Notes under the pieces: model-generated
The model's database searches: none
What the model saw: the letters and a program-made list of their open reading frames with translations, nothing else
Told to the model about the DNA's origin: nothing
DNA from: Clostridia bacterium
Lineage (GTDB): Bacteria; Bacillota; Clostridia; Oscillospirales; CAG-382
NCBI GenBank assembly: GCA_017466805.1
Contig: JAFTTN010000073.1
Span: 1-35,981 of the forward strand
Length of the DNA: 35,981 nt
Direction: 5' to 3'
In this document: one piece after another, positions 1 to 9,963 of the stretch
Position numbering within the stretch: the stretch's first letter is position 1
Layout: every line of letters begins with the position of its first letter
Made by a program: the position numbers and the translations under genes

Positions 1-773
1 ATGAAAATCTCGATATGGTCGGCTTTTATTGGTTCGAGGAATACCTCTTCAATTACGAATATACTCTAGCCGATATCGAGCTTTTTAAATTCACGTCCGA
101 TTATCTCCATTCACTTGGTTTAAAGTTCATTTGGATTCCTTGGTATATGGCAAACGGCTCCAATCGCGCAAAAGAGCTCGGTATCGACGTTGCTTGTATG
201 CAGCCCAACCTCTTTTGGTCAAATGATCCCGATTATAACAGAGTCAAAACAAGCATCGAATATTCCAAAAATAACGGTCTTGGTATGGAAATGGAGGTCG
301 ATCCTCTCGTTTTCCATAGCGCCGAGCATCAAAAACGTTATTTTCTGTATTTAGAGCAGGGAATGCAGTACGGCGCAATGGATTCGATAAAAATGTATTA
401 TCAGGATAAAAAGCCCGCGACCTTCGCAACTGCGTGTAAGTCAAAAGAGTTTAATTACAGAATAATTTACGATTTAACCTATAAATACGCAATGAAAACG
501 CTTACTCAATCGGATATCGATTCGGCACGCAAAGGTGAATATCCCGAAATTCATTTCGATAAACCCGAAATCGAGCTAAAGCTTGGCGACGTAAACGCCG
601 ACGGTGATATTAATCAGTACGATTACCTGCTTGTTAAGCGCCATTATTTCGATACGCGCACACTTTCCGCCGACGAGCAAAGCAGGGCAGACGTCAACCG
701 CGACAGCAAGGTAGACCAGTACGACTACATTCTCATCGCACGCCACTACTTCGGCACGTACGTTATTGATTGA
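1..773 (+). CDS. DUF4855 surface protein with C-terminal dockerin (5' partial)
   Basis: The reading frame is open at the left edge (first full codon at base 3), so the N-terminus and any signal peptide lie outside the window. The Met at base 15 is internal, because the codons before it align with the paralogue at 1008-2870. About 170 residues match that paralogue closely, including a GFYW(F/L)EEYL block, LHSLGLKF(I/V)WIPW and ACMQPN. These resemble DUF4855, a glycoside-hydrolase-like family of unknown activity. The last 60 residues hold two EF-hand-like dockerin repeats, GDVNADGDIN and ADVNRDSKVD, each followed by QYDY and an RHYF segment. A dockerin binds a cohesin on a scaffold or cell-surface protein, so the product is probably secreted and assembled on the outside. 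No cohesin gene is visible here. Domain calls are from memory of the families; the dockerin is clear, the enzymatic role is not. Confidence 0.8.
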   Translation, partial: ENLDMVGFYWFEEYLFNYEYTLADIELFKFTSDYLHSLGLKFIWIPWYMANGSNRAKELGIDVACMQPNLFWSNDPDYNRVKTSIEYSKNNGLGMEMEVDPLVFHSAEHQKRYFLYLEQGMQYGAMDSIKMYYQDKKPATFATACKSKEFNYRIIYDLTYKYAMKTLTQSDIDSARKGEYPEIHFDKPEIELKLGDVNADGDINQYDYLLVKRHYFDTRTLSADEQSRADVNRDSKVDQYDYILIARHYFGTYVID

Positions 774-812
774 GATTTTAGATTTTAATATTAGTTTTTT
801 ACGAGAGTTTTA

Positions 813-869
813 CGAGAGAACCCTTTTTATAAAAAGGGTTCTCTCGCGCTCTTTCCCAAAAACTTTTAG
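813..869. repeat. dispersed hairpin repeat, copy 1
   Basis: Bases 813-846 form a perfect 34-base palindrome (17-base arms) with GAGAGAACCC-type ends and an A/T-rich centre, followed by a tail CTCTTTCCCAAAAAC and CTTTTA. A second copy with a similar stem and almost the same tail is at 6282-6341. The perfect stem could also end transcription of the dockerin gene, but there is no long T run immediately after it. A small direct repeat of ACGAGAG precedes it at about 801-817. Confidence 0.65.
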
Positions 870-950
870 TTTAAAATAATTTATAGTGTGTTATTGCAGA
901 TTAATTATTGGGTTGAGGTAAAGAAAAGATAGCGTAGAACGCTTTTTGTG

Positions 951-979
951 TTGCAAATATGATAGCTTTGTGGTAAAAT
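951..979 (+). promoter_or_regulatory. sigma-A-type promoter of the anchored DUF4855 gene
   Basis: TTGCAA at 951-956 and TAAAAT at 974-979 are separated by 17 bases. The predicted start of transcription is about 20 bases before the ribosome-binding site TTGGAGG and 20-25 bases before the ATG at 1008. Confidence 0.6.
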
Positions 980-1007
980 AAATATATCTGTAATTTGGAG
1001 GTTTGCT

Positions 1008-2870
1008 ATGAAAAAGCTGTTTTCGATCCTGTTAATAACTTCAATGCTGCTATCTTTAATGTCGGCGTTCTCTTTTAACGTATCTGCCGATTACCCAAAG
1101 CCAGAGGACGAGGCTGTAATGAACGGCTACGAAAACCTTTGCCTTACCTATACCTATAATCCCAACGCTGCGAATAACGGCAGACATCTTCCCGAGGATT
1201 TAAAGCCCTACGTCGGATATTACGGCATCGACGGTCAATTAAAGGACTTCTTTTTCGATAGCTATCTTTTCCTGCCCTGCGTTACGTATGGTGTTTCGGG
1301 TGCAAGATTGCACTACGATGTTAATCAACCCACCAAGGCAGAGGACTGGATCGCATACGTCAACGATACCTTTGCAGAAGGAGCAAACGTCGATGCGCTC
1401 GAAGTTGCCTTTGGCGAAGCAAAGACTGCGCTTAACGATAACGACCGCAAAGCCGGCGTTGTGCTTACTATACTTTATCCTGCCGATAACCAAACCGATT
1501 TTGGCTCGCTCGGCGGAAAAAATCTCGACTTCACAAAGCTCGAAGACCGTAAACTCGCTATCAAATGGATTATCGACGAGCAATTAAAGCTATATAACGA
1601 AAACGGTTATAAAAATCTCGAGCTTATCGGCTTTTATTGGCTCGAGGAATACCTTGTAACCACCGGTGACGCTATCGAAAACAAACAGCTGTATCAATAC
1701 ACCGCCGATTATCTTCATTCGCTCGGCTTAAAGTTCGTTTGGATTCCTTGGTTTCGGTCACACGGCTACAAGCAATGGAAGGAGCTCGGCTTCGATATTG
1801 CTTGTATGCAGCCCAATATGTATTGGGAACAGATTCCTACCGAAAACCGTGTAACCGATACTGCAGATGAATGTAAATCCTTGGGTATGGGCGTTGAAAT
1901 CGAAATCGACGGCCGCGCCCTTACAAGCGCAGAATATTATAACCGCTATCTCGATTACCTCGAAGGCTGTATGAATCGCGGCGCGATGAATTCGGTTAAA
2001 ATGTATTATCAAGATGCAAAAAGCGGCATATATTATAAAGCTTGGAAATCGACCGACGAACGTTCGCGCTCGATTTACGATTTAACCTATAAATATGCAA
2101 AAGGTACCTTAACGCAAGCGGACATCGATTCCTTCCGCAGTCCCGAATTCGAGCTTCCCAAAGACGTAAAATGGCGCTCCAACGGTAAGAAATATACCGC
2201 AACCCCCGCTTATTACGACGGTAACGGTGCCGGTTATCAGAATATCGACGGTAAAGAGCTTACCGACGGTATCATCGGCGCGAGCGAGCTCGATACCGAA
2301 TGGCACGGCTTCCATAAATCAATACTCGACCCCGACGGCAGAATGAGCGTAACCGTCGACCTTTCGGCAATATATAAAGACCTCACACACTTCATCGCTC
2401 ATTTCAGCCATATAGAAAACTACGGTATCGACGATCCTGCCGACGTTAAAATCGAAATTTCCACCGACGGAGAAAACTTCACTACCATTGCAACCCCCGA
2501 GATTCAAACGCATGACATTGCCGCATACGTAAGCTATCAATGTGAACCGGTGACAGCGCGCTACGTAAAGTTCTCGTTTATTAATTCAAATGCAAACTTC
2601 GTGTTCTGCTCCGAGGTTTTGGTCGGTGCGGGCGAAGCTCCGACAAACACTCCCGAGGCGTCTAAACCCGAATCGGTTGAAGGTAACGAATCACAAAACG
2701 GGTCCGAATCGGTTGAAGGCACCGAAAGCGAAAACGTTGGCGAAGCTTCTGTGACCGATAAAAACGAAGCCGATTCGCAAAGCAATTGGTATATTTGGGT
2801 AATCGCCGCGGCGTTGTTAATCGTTTGCGTAGTAGTATTTTTAACAATTAAAAAATCAAAAAAGCAATAA
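1008..2870 (+). CDS. membrane-anchored DUF4855 protein with F5/8-type C-like domain
   Basis: A 620-residue exported protein. Residues 1-27 are a signal peptide (Lys-Lys, hydrophobic core, cleavage near NVSA). Residues about 30-380 form the DUF4855-like domain shared with the upstream dockerin protein. Residues about 390-545 look like a beta-sandwich of the coagulation factor 5/8 type C (CBM32-like) class, with DGENFTTIA and ARYVKFSF motifs, which often bind glycans. A Ser/Glu/Asn-rich linker (about 548-592) leads to a single transmembrane helix (WYIWVIAAALL onwards) and a KKSKKQ tail, so the enzyme should be tethered to the membrane and face outward. No LPXTG motif is present. The ATG has a good SD (TTGGAGG) and its own promoter. 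A role in cell-surface or dietary glycan handling is inference; no catalytic residue can be assigned with confidence. Confidence 0.8.
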   Translation: MKKLFSILLITSMLLSLMSAFSFNVSADYPKPEDEAVMNGYENLCLTYTYNPNAANNGRHLPEDLKPYVGYYGIDGQLKDFFFDSYLFLPCVTYGVSGARLHYDVNQPTKAEDWIAYVNDTFAEGANVDALEVAFGEAKTALNDNDRKAGVVLTILYPADNQTDFGSLGGKNLDFTKLEDRKLAIKWIIDEQLKLYNENGYKNLELIGFYWLEEYLVTTGDAIENKQLYQYTADYLHSLGLKFVWIPWFRSHGYKQWKELGFDIACMQPNMYWEQIPTENRVTDTADECKSLGMGVEIEIDGRALTSAEYYNRYLDYLEGCMNRGAMNSVKMYYQDAKSGIYYKAWKSTDERSRSIYDLTYKYAKGTLTQADIDSFRSPEFELPKDVKWRSNGKKYTATPAYYDGNGAGYQNIDGKELTDGIIGASELDTEWHGFHKSILDPDGRMSVTVDLSAIYKDLTHFIAHFSHIENYGIDDPADVKIEISTDGENFTTIATPEIQTHDIAAYVSYQCEPVTARYVKFSFINSNANFVFCSEVLVGAGEAPTNTPEASKPESVEGNESQNGSESVEGTESENVGEASVTDKNEADSQSNWYIWVIAAALLIVCVVVFLTIKKSKKQ

Positions 2871-2891
2871 AACGTTAAAACGGAGTATATA

Positions 2892-4016
2892 ATGGAATTA
2901 GTGGCAACCTGTCTTTTCGGCTTGGAGGGTATCCTCGGTGACGAGATAGATAATTTAGGCTACAAAAGAATAGAAACTATCGACGGCAGAGTGACCTTCG
3001 AGGCACCACTCGAAGCGATCGCACGCTGTAATATTCGCTTGCGTACCGCCGAAAGAGTTTTAATCAAGATCGGCTCGTTTAAAGCATACAGCTTTGATGA
3101 TCTTTTCGAAGGCACAAAAAAGCTTCCTTGGAGCGATTATATCGCCAAGGACGACGCTTTTCCCGTAAAAGGTCATTCAATAAGGAGTAAGCTGTATTCT
3201 ATCCCCGATTGTCAGAAGATAATCAAAAAGGCTGTCGTGGATTCGCTCGGCGCAAAATATAAAATCCGTATTTTCTCCGAAACGAATATTAAATATCAAA
3301 TCGAGTTTTTTATCCTTAACGATAAGGTAACTTTGATGATCGATACCTCGGGCGCGGGCCTGCATAAACGCGGCTACCGTGCGCTTGCCGGTGCAGCCCC
3401 CCTGCGTGAAACTCTTGCCGCCGCAATGGTCAAGCTTTCGCGTATGCGAGATAACGTTATAATCTGCGATCCGCTTTGCGGAAGCGGAACAATCGCTATC
3501 GAAGCGGCGACGCAGGCTTGTAATATTGCACCGGGCTTAAAGCGTTCCTTCGCTTCCGAAGCATTTCCGATGCTTGATAAATATGTATGGATGAACGAAA
3601 GGGAAGCGGCAAGGAGCGAAATTGCCGCACCGCTAACCAAAATCTTTGGCTCGGATATCGATCCCGCAATGGTCGAGCTTGCGAACGAGAATGCCAAAAA
3701 AGCGGGTGTTGCAAATGCAGTCAGCTTTTGCGTTGCCGATGCGAAAAGGTTCGCATCACCGATAGAAAACGCCCGCGGAACGATAATCACAAATCCGCCG
3801 TATGGCGAACGCCTTGGCGATTTGTCCGAGGCACGCGAGCTCTGTAAGGCGCTCGGAAGCAACTTCAAAGCCGCTGTTCCCTCATGGCAAATTTATATCA
3901 TCACCTCCGACGAGCTTTTCGAACGATACTTTGGCAGACGTGCCGATAAAAAACGCGTGCTCTATAACGGAATGATAAAATGTAATCTTTATCAGTTTTT
4001 TAAGCCTAAAAAGTAA
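2892..4016 (+). CDS. THUMP-domain class I rRNA (guanine-N2)-methyltransferase, RlmL/YpsC-like
   Basis: A 374-residue protein with the layout of the RlmL N-terminal half / Bacillus YpsC family: a ferredoxin-like plus THUMP region (residues about 1-155) that binds RNA, then a Rossmann-fold methyltransferase. The SAM-binding motif is DPLCGSGT (193-200), the acidic loop is GSDIDPAM (253-260), and the catalytic NPPYGERL motif (301-308) is typical of N2-guanine methylation. It should methylate a guanine of 23S rRNA in the cytoplasm. Start: ATG at 2892, preceded by CGGAG. It lies only 21 bases after the anchored DUF4855 gene and may be read from the same promoter. The family is clear; the exact target base is not determinable here. 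Confidence 0.88.
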   Translation: MELVATCLFGLEGILGDEIDNLGYKRIETIDGRVTFEAPLEAIARCNIRLRTAERVLIKIGSFKAYSFDDLFEGTKKLPWSDYIAKDDAFPVKGHSIRSKLYSIPDCQKIIKKAVVDSLGAKYKIRIFSETNIKYQIEFFILNDKVTLMIDTSGAGLHKRGYRALAGAAPLRETLAAAMVKLSRMRDNVIICDPLCGSGTIAIEAATQACNIAPGLKRSFASEAFPMLDKYVWMNEREAARSEIAAPLTKIFGSDIDPAMVELANENAKKAGVANAVSFCVADAKRFASPIENARGTIITNPPYGERLGDLSEARELCKALGSNFKAAVPSWQIYIITSDELFERYFGRRADKKRVLYNGMIKCNLYQFFKPKK

Positions 4017-4024
4017 TTTTACAC

Positions 4025-4053
4025 TTGCTTTTTATAAAAATATTATATATAAT
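4025..4053 (+). promoter_or_regulatory. putative groESL promoter
   Basis: TTGCTT at 4025-4030 and TATAAT at 4048-4053 with a 17-base spacer. It begins eight bases after the methyltransferase stop and lies upstream of the CIRCE operator, as expected for an HrcA-regulated promoter, although the gap to the operator (about 80 bases) is longer than usual. A second, weaker pair (TTTACA 4166, TATATT 4191, 19-base spacing) lies just after the operator. A 6-base inverted repeat AGGCAA/TTGCCT (4054-4077) follows the -10. Confidence 0.5.
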
Positions 4054-4135
4054 AGGCAAGGTGTGCGTATATTGCCTTTTCTGGCACTGTAACAGCACAA
4101 GAAAAAACAAAAACAGTCAAAATCAAATACAACGA

Positions 4136-4162
4136 TTAGCACTCGCGGCAAACGTTTGCTAA
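4136..4162 (+). promoter_or_regulatory. CIRCE operator for HrcA
   Basis: Left arm TTAGCACTC (4136-4144) matches the CIRCE consensus exactly. It is followed by nine bases and a right arm GTTTGCTAA (4154-4162) with two differences from GAGTGCTAA. It sits about 98 bases before the groES start. CIRCE is the binding site of the repressor HrcA, which controls chaperonin genes in response to heat and free GroEL. The hrcA gene is not in this window. Confidence 0.85.
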
Positions 4163-4184
4163 TTGTTTACAAATTCACCGATAA

Positions 4185-6204
<2,020 letters not shown>

Positions 6205-6234
6205 GTCGCTTCGCTCTCGGTCGAAAATGAATAT

Positions 6235-6261
6235 AAAAGAGGCTGTTTTACAGCCTCTTTT
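6235..6261 (+). terminator. rho-independent terminator of groESL
   Basis: An 11-base perfect stem AAAAGAGGCTG / CAGCCTCTTTT with loop TTTTA, followed by a T-rich stretch. It lies 30 bases after the groEL stop. Confidence 0.9.
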
Positions 6262-6281
6262 GATTTTTTTAGCGTATGATA

Positions 6282-6341
6282 TTGAGAGAAAAACTTTTTG
6301 TAAAAAGCTTTTCTCTCAAACTCTTTTTTCAAAAACTTTTA
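6282..6341. repeat. dispersed hairpin repeat, copy 2
   Basis: Arms 6282-6299 and 6302-6319 pair over 18 bases with one mismatch, again with GAGAGAA ends and a CTTTTT centre. The tail CTCTTTTTTCAAAAAC then CTTTTA is nearly the same as copy 1 at 813-869. The stem arms differ from copy 1 in a compensated way, so pairing is kept, while the tail is conserved. This suggests a mobile or amplified non-coding element, not chance. Confidence 0.6.
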
Positions 6342-6383
6342 ATACAATTCAATAATAAAACATTTTAAAATATAAAATATTTA

Positions 6384-6462
6384 CTCAAAAACGGCAGTTT
6401 TTGAGCAATACTTTCTTTGAAGATACATAAGAAGGTTTCTTTGTAAAAGAAAGCTTCTTATG
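6384..6462. repeat. two further hairpins in the groEL-downstream gap
   Basis: First hairpin: CTCAAAAAC (6384-6392), loop GGCA, GTTTTTGAG (6397-6405), a perfect nine-base stem. Second: arms 6426-6442 and 6446-6462, 17 bases with one mismatch, CATAAGAAG ends and loop GTA. The second resembles copies 1 and 2 in architecture (outer purine-rich arm, T/A-rich centre, CTTTTAAT-like tail at about 6479-6486) and may be a diverged member. Together with the terminator these hairpins fill most of the 459-base gap between groEL and the next large gene. Confidence 0.5.
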
Positions 6463-6481
6463 GTCGCATAATACGCCACTT

Positions 6482-6565
6482 TTAATTTCTGTTAACCTGC
6501 ATTAAGCACATAATAAAAACACCGAAAAATGCACCCACGAATAAACCTAAAATAAACCAAACCAT
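6482..6565 (-). CDS. DUF3789-like single-pass microprotein
   Basis: A 27-residue protein reading MVWFILGLFVGAFFG, then VFIMCLMQVNRN. It is almost entirely one transmembrane helix with a Gly-x3-Gly pattern (LGLFVGAFFG), matching my recollection of DUF3789 proteins in Clostridia, which are 25-35 residues long with a conserved M-C near the end. The ATG at 6565 has a GGAGA ribosome-binding site at a proper distance on the minus strand, which supports translation. It lies between the hairpin cluster and the end of the large minus-strand operon, separated from that operon by a terminator. Function unknown; a small membrane regulator is possible. It is easily missed because of its size. Confidence 0.7.
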   Translation of the reverse strand: MVWFILGLFVGAFFGVFIMCLMQVNRN

Positions 6566-6617
6566 ATATTTTTCTCCTTTTTCGTTATTGTTTGCGAAAA
6601 ATAGAAAAATAATACAA

Positions 6618-6657
6618 AAATCCGTTGCGGTATGAAAAAGCCATAAGCAACGGATTT
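6618..6657 (-). terminator. terminator of the par-ser-lnt operon
   Basis: Arms AAATCCGTTGC (6618-6628) and GCAACGGATTT (6647-6657) pair over 11 bases; the 18-base loop holds a minor TATG/CATA pairing. On the minus strand the stem is followed by TTTTGTATTATTTTT. It lies a few bases after the stop of the hydrolase gene and would also stop plus-strand reading (T run at 6658-6665). Confidence 0.8.
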
Positions 6658-6663
6658 GTTTTT

Positions 6664-7524
6664 TTATTCAATAATATTCATATACATATTACCGCCGAAA
6701 AGGGTTTGCTCAAGCCATTTTATTGACCATTTCATCCATCTTGCAACGTAGGGAAGCGTGTATTCCTTCGTTCCCCAATCGGGCGCCGTTTCAACCGTAC
6801 AGCGCGAAAGACCGTGTCTTCCTTCGGGGAAAATATGAAGCTCGCAGTTGATCTTGTGGTCGGTCAATGCTTTTGCCATAGCCAGCGAGTTCGCAACGGG
6901 TACTGCATCGTCGGTTGCTGTGTGCCAAATAAAGCAGGGGCAGGTGCGCTCGTTAACCTGCTCGTCGAGGTTTGCGAATCTGTTCAACTCCTCGCCTCGC
7001 TCAAATCCCAAAAGATAATTAAACGATCCTTCGTGCGTGGGAACGTTTTGTGTAACGACGGGGTAGGATAATATAGCCGCATTCGGCTTGCAAAGCTCGT
7101 TGTCGATTCCAAGCTTGTCCGCAATAAAACCACAGTGCCACTGCGTAGCAATAAATCCGGCAAGATGTCCGCCTGCCGAAAAACCGATAACCGCAATCTT
7201 GTCGGGATCGATACAGTATGCTTTCGCATTTGTGCGAACGTGTGCAATCGCCGCCGCGGCATCAAGCAACGGGTTGCAAACCTTTGCTCTGTCGCCGGTT
7301 ATGTAGCGAACGGTAAAGCAGTTGTATCCCTCTGCAAAATATGCGCTTGCAATCGATTCTGCCTCGCGGTCGCTTGTAAACTGGTAACCGCCGCCGGGGA
7401 AAACTATCATTGCAGGGCGTCTGCCTTTGGTAAGCTCGGGCGATACACGGTGTACCATCAGCTCCATTTTTGCTTCAAACGCACCCTCGTATATTTCATT
7501 CTGATGCAGTTGAATTATTTCCAT
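6664..7524 (-). CDS. alpha/beta-hydrolase, BD-FAE-like carbohydrate esterase
   Basis: A 286-residue cytosolic alpha/beta-hydrolase (no signal peptide). The oxyanion-hole motif is PGGGY (43-47). The nucleophile elbow is GFSAGGH (Ser116), the acid is Asp205 or Asp206 in TATDDAVP, and the base is His237 in PEGRHGLS. This arrangement is that of acetyl-xylan / feruloyl-type esterases and the dienelactone-hydrolase-like group. Substrate is unknown; removal of an acetyl or similar acyl group from a sugar is likely. Start ATG at 7524 has an excellent SD (GGAGGAG). The gene overlaps the end of lnt by 29 bases and is the last of the minus-strand operon. The upstream sugar isomerase-like gene fits a sugar-modification role. 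Confidence 0.82.
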   Translation of the reverse strand: MEIIQLHQNEIYEGAFEAKMELMVHRVSPELTKGRRPAMIVFPGGGYQFTSDREAESIASAYFAEGYNCFTVRYITGDRAKVCNPLLDAAAAIAHVRTNAKAYCIDPDKIAVIGFSAGGHLAGFIATQWHCGFIADKLGIDNELCKPNAAILSYPVVTQNVPTHEGSFNYLLGFERGEELNRFANLDEQVNERTCPCFIWHTATDDAVPVANSLAMAKALTDHKINCELHIFPEGRHGLSRCTVETAPDWGTKEYTLPYVARWMKWSIKWLEQTLFGGNMYMNIIE

Positions 7525-9103
7525 TTTTGCTCCTCCGTACGAATTTTAAATATTCGATTCCAATAATTAAAACTATAATTGCAAAAGAAATATAAAGAAA
7601 TACGTCGCCTATAACACAGTAAACCGATTTATCCTCGATAGTATAAGCATTTCCGTATGCAATATCTTTAACCAAAGGCTCGGTTTTAGTAATAATCTCT
7701 CCTCGCTCGTTTATAAACGCCGTTACTCCGGTGTTCGCCGCGCGAAGAATAAAACGTCGGTTTTCAATCGCACGCAGCTGTGAATGGCGTAAATGCGTAT
7801 AAGTACCCGCGCTGTCGTAAAACCAGCTGTCGTTTGTAACAACGGCAATAATGTCGGCGCCGTTGTTAACCGCTTCGGAAGAAAACTGCGGAAAAATCGA
7901 ATCAAAGCAGACCAAAGGCCCTACACCGCCGTATTCGGTTTCGATAACGGTAGGGGTATCGCCCTCGATAAGCTTCGTGCGCGAAAGATTAAAAGATTCA
8001 ATAAAAGGCAGAATCTGCGAAAGCGTGTCGGCAAAAGGCATAAATTCACCGAAAGGTACCAAATGCCGCTTGTCGTAGCGCTCCGAAAGCGTGCCGCTTC
8101 CGTCGGGAAGCACGGCGATAACCGCATTGTAGCTTTCCTTGGTTTCAACGTCGTAAAAATGTACCCCTGCAACGATCGTACAGCCGTATTCCTCGGCAAT
8201 AACCGTTAGCTCGCGATGAATAACACCGTTCGGCACAAAAGCCTGCGGTATCGCGCTTTCGGGCAGAATAATCATATCCGCACCGTTCTTTGCGGCTTCG
8301 GCAGTCATATCTATATAGCGTTCCATTATACTGCCGTTGTTTTCGCTGTCCCACTTTTCGTTCGAAAGCACGTTACCCTGTATCGCCGCAACCGCAAAGC
8401 TTTCGTTCGTTTCAATAGGTATAAACCAAAGCAAAACACCGAAAACAGTGTTGAACAGAATCGCCGAAGCACCCAAAATTGCGTGTAGCTTTACTCTTCT
8501 GCAAACCGATATCGCAAAACCGCAGCAGCCAAACGCGGTTATAAAGGTAATAAAGCTTTTTCCAAAAATCGAAGCGGTTTGCAAATAGGGAAGAAAACCC
8601 GTCATCGAAACAGCAACCGATGCCCAAGGCAGCGCAAGCGTGCCGATAGATAAAACCCATTCCCAAATAACGCATAGCGCGGGCAAGCCGAAAAGCAGTG
8701 CCGCATTGCTTTTAAAATAACTGCAAACGCCCATAACGCAGGCAACGACAAACGCGTGTAAAAGCGGTATTGCAATGCAAGAGCAGATTAAAACGAATAT
8801 TGCCTGCACCTTGCTGAATCCGAAGTTTGAATACGGATAAAGCTCTGATAAAAACAGATATATCGGTGTGAAAAAACCGATATAAAAGCAAAGCATCGGC
8901 TTGAATACCCGTTTCTGCACTTCCTTTTGCTTTATAAGCAAAAGAAATTGGCAAAACAGCGATATAAATGTGAATATAAATAAAGTTTCAATATAATAAG
9001 GAAGCGCACCCATTGCACCTGCCAAAAGGCAAAGCAACAGCGAGGTGCGCCTGCTTTCTGCGGCGCGCAAAATAAGCGCGCCGAGCTTTTTAATATTCGT
9101 CAT
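7496..9103 (-). CDS. lnt: apolipoprotein N-acyltransferase
   Basis: A 535-residue integral membrane enzyme: about six to eight hydrophobic segments in residues 1-230, then a carbon-nitrogen hydrolase (nitrilase-like) domain, and a last membrane helix near 503-520. Catalytic triad candidates are Glu282 (ILPESAIP), Lys345 (RYDKRHLVPFGE) and Cys399 (LVCFDSIFP). Lnt adds a third acyl chain to the N-terminal Cys of lipoproteins. The residues after the catalytic Cys are FD, where the proteobacterial enzyme has YE. Lnt is typical of Gram-negatives and Actinobacteria and less common in Bacillota, so three-chain lipoproteins may exist here; a lipoprotein substrate is encoded at 24930-25715. Start and the preceding stop overlap as TAATG. 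Confidence 0.9.
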   Translation of the reverse strand: MTNIKKLGALILRAAESRRTSLLLCLLAGAMGALPYYIETLFIFTFISLFCQFLLLIKQKEVQKRVFKPMLCFYIGFFTPIYLFLSELYPYSNFGFSKVQAIFVLICSCIAIPLLHAFVVACVMGVCSYFKSNAALLFGLPALCVIWEWVLSIGTLALPWASVAVSMTGFLPYLQTASIFGKSFITFITAFGCCGFAISVCRRVKLHAILGASAILFNTVFGVLLWFIPIETNESFAVAAIQGNVLSNEKWDSENNGSIMERYIDMTAEAAKNGADMIILPESAIPQAFVPNGVIHRELTVIAEEYGCTIVAGVHFYDVETKESYNAVIAVLPDGSGTLSERYDKRHLVPFGEFMPFADTLSQILPFIESFNLSRTKLIEGDTPTVIETEYGGVGPLVCFDSIFPQFSSEAVNNGADIIAVVTNDSWFYDSAGTYTHLRHSQLRAIENRRFILRAANTGVTAFINERGEIITKTEPLVKDIAYGNAYTIEDKSVYCVIGDVFLYISFAIIVLIIGIEYLKFVRRSKNGNNSTASE

Positions 9104-9963
9104 TAAAGTCCTTCAATCATCGATCGAACCGCCTCTGTCGCTACCTTAAAAGCTTCAAAGGGTGTTTCAAATGAATAAACGTGGTGAATATCGTCCAACT
9201 TCGAAAGGCTCGAAAGCCCCGTAAAGTTCATTAAATGCGGCTCCATTGTTAAAATAACCTCGCCTTCGCGGTCTTCGTTAACCGCCTTCAGTATTTCCGC
9301 AAGGTTGGCAACACCTTTGCCGGGGGGAACTATAGCGCCGCTTTCGTCCGCGTCTTTAATATGGAAATAGTGAATGTAATCCTTCAAAAGCGGATACCCC
9401 TTCGAAGCATCCTCAAAGCAGAACGCAAAGTTTCCGGGGTCAAGCACCGCCTTTAATCTACCACCAAAGAACTGCATAAGCTCAAGCTCGCGCTCGGGCG
9501 AACAGCCGAAAATATCCTTTTCGTTTTCGTGGCAAAGTATAAATCCGCGCTCGTCTGCCATATCAAGCAGCTCGCCGATATAACCAAAAGCAATTTGCTT
9601 GAATTCTGCATCGTCCATATTCTCGGCAGGGTAAAAGCTAAACATTCTTAAAACTTTGCAACCGAGCATATCGCCGATATCCATAATACGCGTAAGCAGT
9701 ATTTTGTGAGCTTCGAAATCACCGTCAACGTTCATCTTGCCGATAGGAGTACCGAGCGCCGAAAGAGAAATACCGTTTGCAATAAGCTTTTTCTTAACAA
9801 TCTCTACCTCTTCGTCGCTAAGCTCGATAAAGCTTTTGCCGTCAACCCCGCGAAGCTCGATCATATCTATACCGAGCGCCTTAACACCCTCGATCTGCTT
9901 GTCAAAGCACGCATCGATTTCATCGGAAAATGCCGAAAATCTGAATTTAGCCATTCGTTTCAC
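9103..9963 (-). CDS. sugar phosphate isomerase/epimerase-like TIM barrel
   Basis: A 286-residue AP-endonuclease-2-fold (xylose-isomerase-like) protein. Likely metal ligands are Glu in LCHENEKD, Asp in VLDPGNF, His in YFHIKDAD and Glu in LTMEPHL, a pattern of the sugar phosphate isomerase/epimerase family. Substrate cannot be told. Two starts are possible: a GTG at 9963, only three bases after GGAG, or an ATG at 9954 (MAKFRFSAF), twelve bases after it; the ATG gives the more usual N-terminus. Either start overlaps or nearly abuts the end of the MORN gene. The stop overlaps the lnt start by one base, indicating translational coupling. Confidence 0.78.
   Translation of the reverse strand: MKRMAKFRFSAFSDEIDACFDKQIEGVKALGIDMIELRGVDGKSFIELSDEEVEIVKKKLIANGISLSALGTPIGKMNVDGDFEAHKILLTRIMDIGDMLGCKVLRMFSFYPAENMDDAEFKQIAFGYIGELLDMADERGFILCHENEKDIFGCSPERELELMQFFGGRLKAVLDPGNFAFCFEDASKGYPLLKDYIHYFHIKDADESGAIVPPGKGVANLAEILKAVNEDREGEVILTMEPHLMNFTGLSSLSKLDDIHHVYSFETPFEAFKVATEAVRSMIEGL

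Noticed and set aside
2700..2790. Possible LPXTG or SrtB sorting signal in the anchored DUF4855 protein
   Set aside because: The tail before the helix is Ser/Glu/Asn-rich with no LPXTG-like motif; the simple helix plus Lys tail argues for direct anchoring.
4054..4077. AGGCAA/TTGCCT inverted repeat after the groESL promoter as a second operator or terminator
   Set aside because: The stem is only six pairs with a 12-base loop and a short T run; it may be chance, so it is not listed separately.
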